Shown: one piece after another, positions 8,715-12,779 of the stretch
Position numbering within the stretch: position 1 is the stretch's first letter
How the letters are laid out: the number at the start of each line of letters is the position of its first letter
NCBI GenBank assembly: GCA_025360395.1
Contig: JANYCH010000321.1
Location: 1 to 16,125 of the forward strand
Reading direction: 5' to 3'
Source: Cytophagales bacterium
GTDB taxonomy: Bacteria > Bacteroidota > Bacteroidia > Cytophagales > UBA9547
DNA: 16,125 nt
Position numbers and translations under genes: made by a program
The notes under the pieces: model-generated
What the model saw: only the letters and a program-made list of their open reading frames with translations
What the model was told of the DNA's origin: nothing
The model's database searches: none

Positions 8715-9653
8715 ATGCGCCGGTTTCTATTTCCCTTTTTTATCCTGTCAACATCCCTGGCTTTTTCACAAAAGCCTGATACAATTTTGATTTTAAAGAA
8801 AGATCAGGTAAAACTTTTTAAAGAATTTGTTAAGTATCAGGAGGAGGCTGAATTTGATTTGGTTCCTGATTTTGCAGAAGAAGGTATAATCACTGACCGT
8901 CCGCATATTGCAGAAACCCCCCATTTAGTACCTAAAGGTTATTTTCAATGGGAATCCGGGTTTCAATACCAGCAAACAAAATCCCTCCTAAATCGCACCA
9001 GGGAAATAACTTATAATACAACCCTTGTCCGTATTGGGATAAGTAGGAGGTTCGAAGGGAGGGTTGAGTTAGATTATCTTGGAACCCAGACCAAAAGAAG
9101 AAGTAATGATAGTCTTATTCAAAATGAGAATGGTTTATCAGGTATTAACCTTGCTTCAAAAATATTTATTTGCAAACAAAACGGATTCAGGCCAGAAGCA
9201 ACACTTCTATATGGCATATTTTTACCTTATCCTGGTTTGGTATATTTCAGGCCTTCTTACACAGGTTCTGAAATAAAATTCCTTTTGGTAAACAGGCTAG
9301 CTAAATGGTTTGAGTTTGAATACAATGTCGGTGTACAGTGGGACGGGATAACTAAAAATGCTGCTTATGCTTATGCCCTTAACAATGAATTTGAAATGAG
9401 TAAAAAGTTCTTTTTCTTTTTGGAGTTATATGGTTTCTTTTATGAAAATGGTAATCAAAACGATCAATTCAACGGAAGTTTTACTAATGACCATAGGGTT
9501 AATACTGGAATATGGTACCGGGTTACACCAAATACCCAGTTCGATTTAAGTGGCGGAATGGGATTAAGCAAAGTTTCTCCAACTTACTATATCGCCTTAG
9601 GGTTCTCCAACCGGTTCAATTTGAAAAATACGAATCGTGTAGTTAAAAACTGA
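8715..9653 (+). CDS. MetA-like outer membrane beta-barrel protein
   Basis: Predicted outer membrane barrel (312 aa) of the family Pfam calls 'putative MetA-pathway of phenol degradation', often annotated in Bacteroidota simply as transporter. The ATG at 8715 is directly followed by a clean signal peptide (MRRFLFPFFILSTSLAFSQ); the frame is open to a TTG at 8700, which adds only five residues. The family signature TDRPHIAETPHLVPKGYF lies at about 60-77, followed by WESGFQYQQ. Alternating aromatic strands continue to the C-terminus, with the last strand near YYIALGFSNRFNL. The channel function is not established. In Bacteroidota such genes often lie downstream of CzcCBA-type operons, which suggests a role in metal export or envelope adaptation. 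The gap to the adaptor is 114 bases, so co-transcription is likely but not proven. Confidence 0.8.
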   Translation: MRRFLFPFFILSTSLAFSQKPDTILILKKDQVKLFKEFVKYQEEAEFDLVPDFAEEGIITDRPHIAETPHLVPKGYFQWESGFQYQQTKSLLNRTREITYNTTLVRIGISRRFEGRVELDYLGTQTKRRSNDSLIQNENGLSGINLASKIFICKQNGFRPEATLLYGIFLPYPGLVYFRPSYTGSEIKFLLVNRLAKWFEFEYNVGVQWDGITKNAAYAYALNNEFEMSKKFFFFLELYGFFYENGNQNDQFNGSFTNDHRVNTGIWYRVTPNTQFDLSGGMGLSKVSPTYYIALGFSNRFNLKNTNRVVKN

Positions 9654-9680
9654 TCAAAACGCTAAAGTTATAACAAAATA

Positions 9681-9714
9681 ATTAACTTATTCAGTTATTG
9701 ACTGGTTAGTTAAT
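9681..9714. repeat. AT-rich imperfect inverted repeat upstream of the receiver-like gene
   Basis: ATTAACT (9681-9687) pairs with AGTTAAT (9708-9714), and an inner CAGT (9692-9695) pairs with ACTG (9701-9704) around a 5-base loop. The structure ends 28 bases before the GTG start. It has no T-tract and low GC, so an operator or leader hairpin is more plausible than a terminator. The function is unknown. Confidence 0.35.
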
Positions 9715-9742
9715 ACCCTGTTTCATACCATATATCATTATT

Positions 9743-10111
9743 GTGGATTATAAACATTTCGTAATTGTGGACCCAGATAAAATAAGTTGTTATCTGACCC
9801 AAAATTCAATTAAAAGCTGTTATCCTTTTGCGGAAACCGTTATTTTCTCAACAATCGATGAAGCATTATCTCACCTTGGGAATCAAAAAGAACCTTGCTG
9901 CCTGCTAATAGAAAATAAGGTGATCAATTTACCAACCAAGACTATTTTAAGTATACTACATAAATTTGAGGCCAAGAAATTCAGGATAATTATCTTGTCA
10001 AATGCAATTCAGAAAAAGATGCTTGACCTAATTCCAAAATTTGACTTTGTCAGGTTTTGTTACAAGCCCCTTACTAAAAAATTATTACAGGAAATGATGG
10101 AAGACAATTAG
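9743..10111 (+). CDS. Stand-alone receiver-like protein with Glu at the phospho-acceptor site
   Basis: Single-domain response-regulator-like protein (122 aa). It keeps the receiver layout: beta1 FVIVD followed by acidic Asp10 and Asp12, a helix, beta2 near TVIFST, beta3 CCLLIE, beta4 RIIILS with Ser86, and beta5 FCYKPL with the conserved Lys108-Pro109 pair. At the end of beta3, where phosphorylation normally occurs on Asp, the residue is Glu57 (LLIENKVINLP). Glu often mimics phospho-Asp, so the domain may be locked in an active form or signal without phosphorylation. No output domain follows and no histidine kinase lies in the window. The start is a GTG: no ATG exists between the upstream in-frame stop (9707-9709) and this codon, and no Shine-Dalgarno is visible. 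It converges on the next gene with only 11 bases between stops. Confidence 0.72.
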   Translation: MDYKHFVIVDPDKISCYLTQNSIKSCYPFAETVIFSTIDEALSHLGNQKEPCCLLIENKVINLPTKTILSILHKFEAKKFRIIILSNAIQKKMLDLIPKFDFVRFCYKPLTKKLLQEMMEDN

Positions 10112-10122
10112 TTTAAAGAAAT

Positions 10123-10428
10123 CTATAAATATTGAGTCTTCTTCAGCAATTCTCCAACTTCACATTTTTTAAAACCGCTCCTTAACCAGGCATCTACAGT
10201 ATCATCAAGATCATCAATATGGTCAATACTGTCGTTATCAATTACAGAATAAAAGGCTTTATCTTTTAAACTGTACCCTAACAAATTAACTTCTATTGTC
10301 ATAGACTCAGCTTCAATCAATAAGCCATTGAAAGGCGCAACAGGCAATTCTATAGACATTTTAACAGCTGCAATTATTTCGCTGTCATCGGACAGGCTTA
10401 TTCCAAGGTAAATATTGAGATTGTACAT
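10123..10428 (-). CDS. Small unknown cytoplasmic protein
   Basis: A 101-aa protein that I do not recognise. It has no signal peptide or membrane segment. It opens with MYNLNIYLGISLSDDSEI and has an acidic stretch NDSIDHIDDLDDTVDAW (64-80) and a basic C-terminus (GFKKCEVGELLKKTQYL). Two observations support it as a real gene. First, it is flanked upstream by a decayed second copy that retains in-frame protein similarity (MYNLN, YSV, DCIDHINRL). Second, its leader holds a perfect 8-bp hairpin. It ends 11 bases from the stop of the convergent receiver-like gene, so the two transcripts probably overlap at their 3' ends; no terminator is visible there. No Shine-Dalgarno is visible; the 15 bases before the ATG are AT-rich. 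Confidence 0.6.
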   Translation of the reverse strand: MYNLNIYLGISLSDDSEIIAAVKMSIELPVAPFNGLLIEAESMTIEVNLLGYSLKDKAFYSVIDNDSIDHIDDLDDTVDAWLRSGFKKCEVGELLKKTQYL

Positions 10429-10478
10429 ATTATTTAATTATCATGATGGGCTCAAAACAGCCCATCTTCGCAATTTAA
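10418..10478. repeat. Direct repeat copy 1: start codon and leader of the small unknown gene
   Basis: This segment spans the first codons and leader of the small unknown gene and is repeated at 10633-10692. The first 12 bases (AGATTGTACATA) are identical in both copies. The last 25 differ at one base (CAGCCCATC here, CAGCTCATC in copy 2, followed by the shared TTCGCAATTTAA). The middle is diverged. Weaker similarity continues beyond, to about 10520 here and about 10735 in copy 2. Confidence 0.85.
10445..10466 (-). promoter_or_regulatory. Leader hairpin just upstream of the small unknown gene
   Basis: GATGGGCT (10445-10452) and AGCCCATC (10459-10466) form a perfect 8-bp stem with a 6-base loop. 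On the minus strand it ends 16 bases before the ATG of the small unknown gene, so it would sit in the 5' leader and could affect translation or bind a protein. The arm next to the start codon is degraded in copy 2 of the repeat. A weak terminator for the plus strand is possible but lacks a T-tract. Confidence 0.5.
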
Positions 10479-10519
10479 GAAAGGTGTAATTTGGAAATAC
10501 TGAAAAAGGAAATTATAAT

Positions 10520-10643
10520 TTGCATAGCTAACTTATTTCAAAAAACATTAGACAGGAAGCCGATTGATATGATCAATGCAGTCAAGGAATAAGGAATTAT
10601 ATACTGAGTACTAACTGATGCATAAACGATTCAGATTGTACAT
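10520..10643 (-). pseudogene. Decayed tandem copy of the small unknown gene
   Basis: From an ATG at 10641-10643 the minus strand reads MYNLNRLCIS and then a TAG. The same frame continues with YSVYNSLFLDCIDHINRL (codons 12-29), a Pro-Val and a TAA. The intact gene has MYNLNIYLGIS at its start and YSVIDNDSIDHIDDL at 60-74. The shared MYNLN, YSV and D-x-IDHI blocks in one frame show that this is a remnant of a tandem duplicate that has lost roughly residues 11-58 and gained stops. Weak similarity continues past the second stop (V-x-C-F-L-K against V-D-A-W-L-R). Its leader is duplicated as well (10633-10692). Confidence 0.75.
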
Positions 10644-10692
10644 AATACTTAGTTTTAGATCACCCAAAAAACAGCTCATCTTCGCAATTTAA
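10633..10692. repeat. Direct repeat copy 2: leader of the decayed gene copy
   Basis: Second copy of the segment at 10418-10478, about 215 bases away in the same orientation. It contains the ATG of the decayed gene copy. Its hairpin is no longer perfect because the GATGGGCT arm has become GATCACCC. Confidence 0.85.
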
Positions 10693-10751
10693 ATACCGGA
10701 AGTATTGAAAATGTTAAAAAAGGATGTTAAACCAAACCTATATATTTAAAA

Positions 10752-10781
10752 GATTAAATATATTTGGGAATATATTTAATC
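10752..10781. promoter_or_regulatory. Perfect 13-bp inverted repeat over a -7 element (promoter/operator)
   Basis: GATTAAATATATT (10752-10764) and AATATATTTAATC (10769-10781) are exact reverse complements around the loop TGGG. The left arm and loop contain a perfect Bacteroidota -7 element TATATTTG (10759-10766), which predicts transcription from about 10772, with a 34-base leader before the ATG at 10806. No clear TTG -33 element is seen at the right distance. A palindrome over the -7 fits a repressor operator or a regulated promoter; this role is inferred. Confidence 0.6.
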
Positions 10782-10805
10782 AATAAATCACTTTTCCAAC
10801 ATTTT

Positions 10806-12266
10806 ATGAAACTAAAATTACTTAGCTTGTCCATTTTTATTGGCTTTAGCACAATTGCACAAACAAAGCTTACTATTCGACCTGGCGCAGAAGGTACAGA
10901 TGCCTTAATTTTTAGCAGGGCCGACCAGGTAAATGTTAATTCAGGTTCCTCCACAGGAATACAGGCAGTAGCCTGGACATGGAATGCAGATAAATTAGGT
11001 AGTGGCATATTAAGAAGCTTAATTAAATTTGACCTTTCAAAAGTTCCTGTTAATGCTGTTGTTGTCGAGGCTACCTTAACTTTATATGGCAGCAATTACA
11101 ACATTGATGGAAACCCTGGCCATTCCAAAATATCTGGGTCAAATTCTGCAACTCTTGTAACGATTACCCAGCCATGGCAAGAGAATACAGTAACTTGGAA
11201 CAATCAGCCAGCAACAGGCGCATCTGGTGTCATTCTAGCAGAAAGTAACAATGGCACTCAGAATTATGCCTTAAACGTCATCAAAGACGTAAAAAATATG
11301 CTACTAAACCCAGCCAGTAACAATGGATGGATGTTGAAACTAGATACTGAAGTACCATACAGGGGATTATTTTTTGGCTCAAGTGATGCTACCGACCCAG
11401 CTCTTCATCCTATGCTTGAAATAACTTATACCATTCCATGTGATGGAACTCAAGAATTTCAACCAGGTTCAGAAGGTATAGATGCATTGATATTCAGCAG
11501 AGATGATTCAAAAGCGACGAATCAGGGAAATTCTCCTTACATGCATGCAGCCACCTGGAGTTGGGATGCAGACAACCTGGGCGATGGAACCTACAGAAGC
11601 CTTTTAAAATATGATTTAAGTTCAATACCGCCAAATTCTGTTATCGAATCTGCCAATCTTAGCCTATTTGCCGATAACTATGCTATTAACGCAAATCCTG
11701 GACATACCAGTTTAACTCATTCAAATGCTTCTAAACTGTATACAATAAACCAGGAATGGAATGAAGGAAAAGTAACCTGGAACAACCAGCCAACATTTGA
11801 AACCCATAATTCAACAGTTACCCTACCACAAAGTACAACTTCAAACCAGAATTATATTCTGGATGTAAAGAATTCAGTTCAGGAAATGGTTGCCAACCCT
11901 TTAACAAACTATGGCTGGTTGCTGAAACAGGATATTGAAACCACTTACAGCGCAATGTTCTTTGGTTCAAGCGACAATACGAATAGTGATCTAAGACCTA
12001 AACTTGTAGTTAAGTATGCCTGTCCTGTAGTTACTTCACTTTATGAAACCATTTCAGTTTCAGAAAACCTGAGTATTTTCCCAAACCCAAATGAAACTGG
12101 TGTATTGACCTTTTCAGAAATATCTACAGGTAAAATATCAGATGTTAAAGGAAATATCGTTCTGAACTTCTCAAACACCGATGTTGCAAACATTTCAAAC
12201 TTATCGAAAGGAATTTACATTGTTCAAACCAGTTCTGGCAAAAACAAAAAGCTGGTGATAAAATAA
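10806..12266 (+). CDS. T9SS-secreted protein with two DNRLRE/CBM96-like modules
   Basis: Secreted beta-sandwich protein (486 aa) with no catalytic domain seen. Residues 1-19 are a signal peptide (FIGFSTIAQ). Two tandem modules follow, at about 21-208 and 216-404. They open with RPGAEGTDALIFSRAD (25-40) and QPGSEGIDALIFSRDD (219-234). Both carry the family's RSLIKFDLS / RSLLKYDLS, a NPGH segment, the VTWNNQP motif (129-135 and 323-329), NGWMLK / YGWLLK and a final FFGSSD. This is the pattern of DNRLRE-domain proteins, now linked to carbohydrate-binding family CBM96. Residues about 417-486 are a type A T9SS sorting domain (IFPNP, SKGIYIVQ, KKLVIK). The likely role is glycan binding or adhesion at the cell surface. 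The frame opens at 10764, but that start falls inside the promoter palindrome, and ATG 10806 directly precedes the signal peptide. The gene has its own promoter and terminator. Confidence 0.88.
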   Translation: MKLKLLSLSIFIGFSTIAQTKLTIRPGAEGTDALIFSRADQVNVNSGSSTGIQAVAWTWNADKLGSGILRSLIKFDLSKVPVNAVVVEATLTLYGSNYNIDGNPGHSKISGSNSATLVTITQPWQENTVTWNNQPATGASGVILAESNNGTQNYALNVIKDVKNMLLNPASNNGWMLKLDTEVPYRGLFFGSSDATDPALHPMLEITYTIPCDGTQEFQPGSEGIDALIFSRDDSKATNQGNSPYMHAATWSWDADNLGDGTYRSLLKYDLSSIPPNSVIESANLSLFADNYAINANPGHTSLTHSNASKLYTINQEWNEGKVTWNNQPTFETHNSTVTLPQSTTSNQNYILDVKNSVQEMVANPLTNYGWLLKQDIETTYSAMFFGSSDNTNSDLRPKLVVKYACPVVTSLYETISVSENLSIFPNPNETGVLTFSEISTGKISDVKGNIVLNFSNTDVANISNLSKGIYIVQTSSGKNKKLVIK

Positions 12267-12278
12267 ATTGCTCTTTTT

Positions 12279-12310
12279 AAAAGGCCTACCAAAAAAGATA
12301 GGCCTTTTTA
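12279..12310 (+). terminator. Intrinsic terminator of the CBM96-like gene
   Basis: AAAAGGCCTA (12279-12288) and TAGGCCTTTT (12299-12308) form a 10-bp stem with a 10-base loop, followed by more T. It starts 13 bases after the stop codon. The A-rich left arm could also serve minus-strand transcripts. Confidence 0.88.
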
Positions 12311-12312
12311 TT

Positions 12313-12422
12313 AACCTTAAACGCCTTGGAAGAAATGCGTTTGATTGTTGCCAGATGATACGCAAACTATGGGTAACTATACCTGTAAATAAAACGGCTT
12401 CTACTTCACGCTAAGCATTTCA
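12313..12422. other. Intergenic stretch, nothing recognised
   Basis: No gene, RNA or repeat is evident between the terminator and the cytochrome remnant. Minus-strand frames are broken by stops and give no recognisable protein, although decayed sequence downstream of the lost cytochrome gene is possible. Confidence 0.5.
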
Positions 12423-12660
12423 TTAGGTGGGTTTGTCTTTGAGAGTAGCAATATAACTGGATACTTCCTGGATCTTGAGAAGGTGAAAGCTACGCCTTCC
12501 AGGAATCATTACTTTTGACGGAACACCGCATTTGATCGGCTTAAAAACTTTCTTGATTTCTCCTCCGTGCAGCCATTATGGGTCGATAAGGTTTGGCACT
12601 ACCCTTCCCTCTTCTAATTGGTTATGGCATGCAGCACAGTTTTGGTAATACCAGCCACAA
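12423..12660 (-). pseudogene. Remnant of a CcoP/FixP-type cytochrome c domain
   Basis: On the minus strand one frame reads GWYYQNCAACHNQ, then EEGRVVPNLIDP, a TAA stop at 12576-12578, then WLHGGEIKKVFKPIKCGVP, and ends IQEVSSYIATLKDKPT before a TAA at 12423-12425. CAACH is a heme c attachment motif. The order PNL-x-D-x-x-WLHGG, IKxVFKxIKxGVP, KxM, IQxVxSYIxTLK is that of the C-terminal heme domain of CcoP/FixP, the diheme subunit of cbb3 cytochrome oxidase; the stop replaces the Tyr of the usual YWLHGG. Only about 80 codons remain, with no start, no first heme domain and no other cco genes nearby. It is a fossil, not a gene, and lies between two convergent secreted-protein genes. Confidence 0.75.
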
Positions 12661-12684
12661 GAACTACAACCCCTAACATTCTAG

Positions 12685-12773
12685 TTTAAATAATGAGATA
12701 ACAACGCAAAACGTGGCACTACAGCAATTTGAAATTAAATCTTGCTGTCGTTTTTACCTTTTTAAATAATGAG
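12685..12773. repeat. 13-base direct repeat TTTAAATAATGAG
   Basis: The same 13 bases occur at 12685-12697 and 12761-12773, 76 bases apart, between the cytochrome remnant and the end of the GH30 gene. They may mark the edges of an insertion or deletion event, but no element lies between them. Confidence 0.5.
12721..12755 (+). terminator. Possible weak terminator hairpin
   Basis: ACAGCAA (12721-12727) pairs with TTGCTGT (12742-12748), followed by CG and five T on the plus strand. It lies 30-60 bases past the end of the minus-strand GH30 gene, but for that direction the T-tract is missing. No plus-strand gene needs it, so the role is uncertain. Confidence 0.3.
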
Positions 12774-12779
12774 CAGCGT

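Noticed and set aside
12600..12676. 21-codon minus-strand frame MLGVVVLVAGITKTVLHAITN
   Set aside because: It overlaps the cytochrome remnant in another frame, has no support and is short enough to be chance.
12313..12779. Insertion sequence remnant in the 12.3-12.8 kb gap
   Set aside because: I first suspected a transposase because of CxxC-like motifs, but the frame matches a CcoP/FixP heme domain, and no terminal inverted repeats or transposase motifs are seen.
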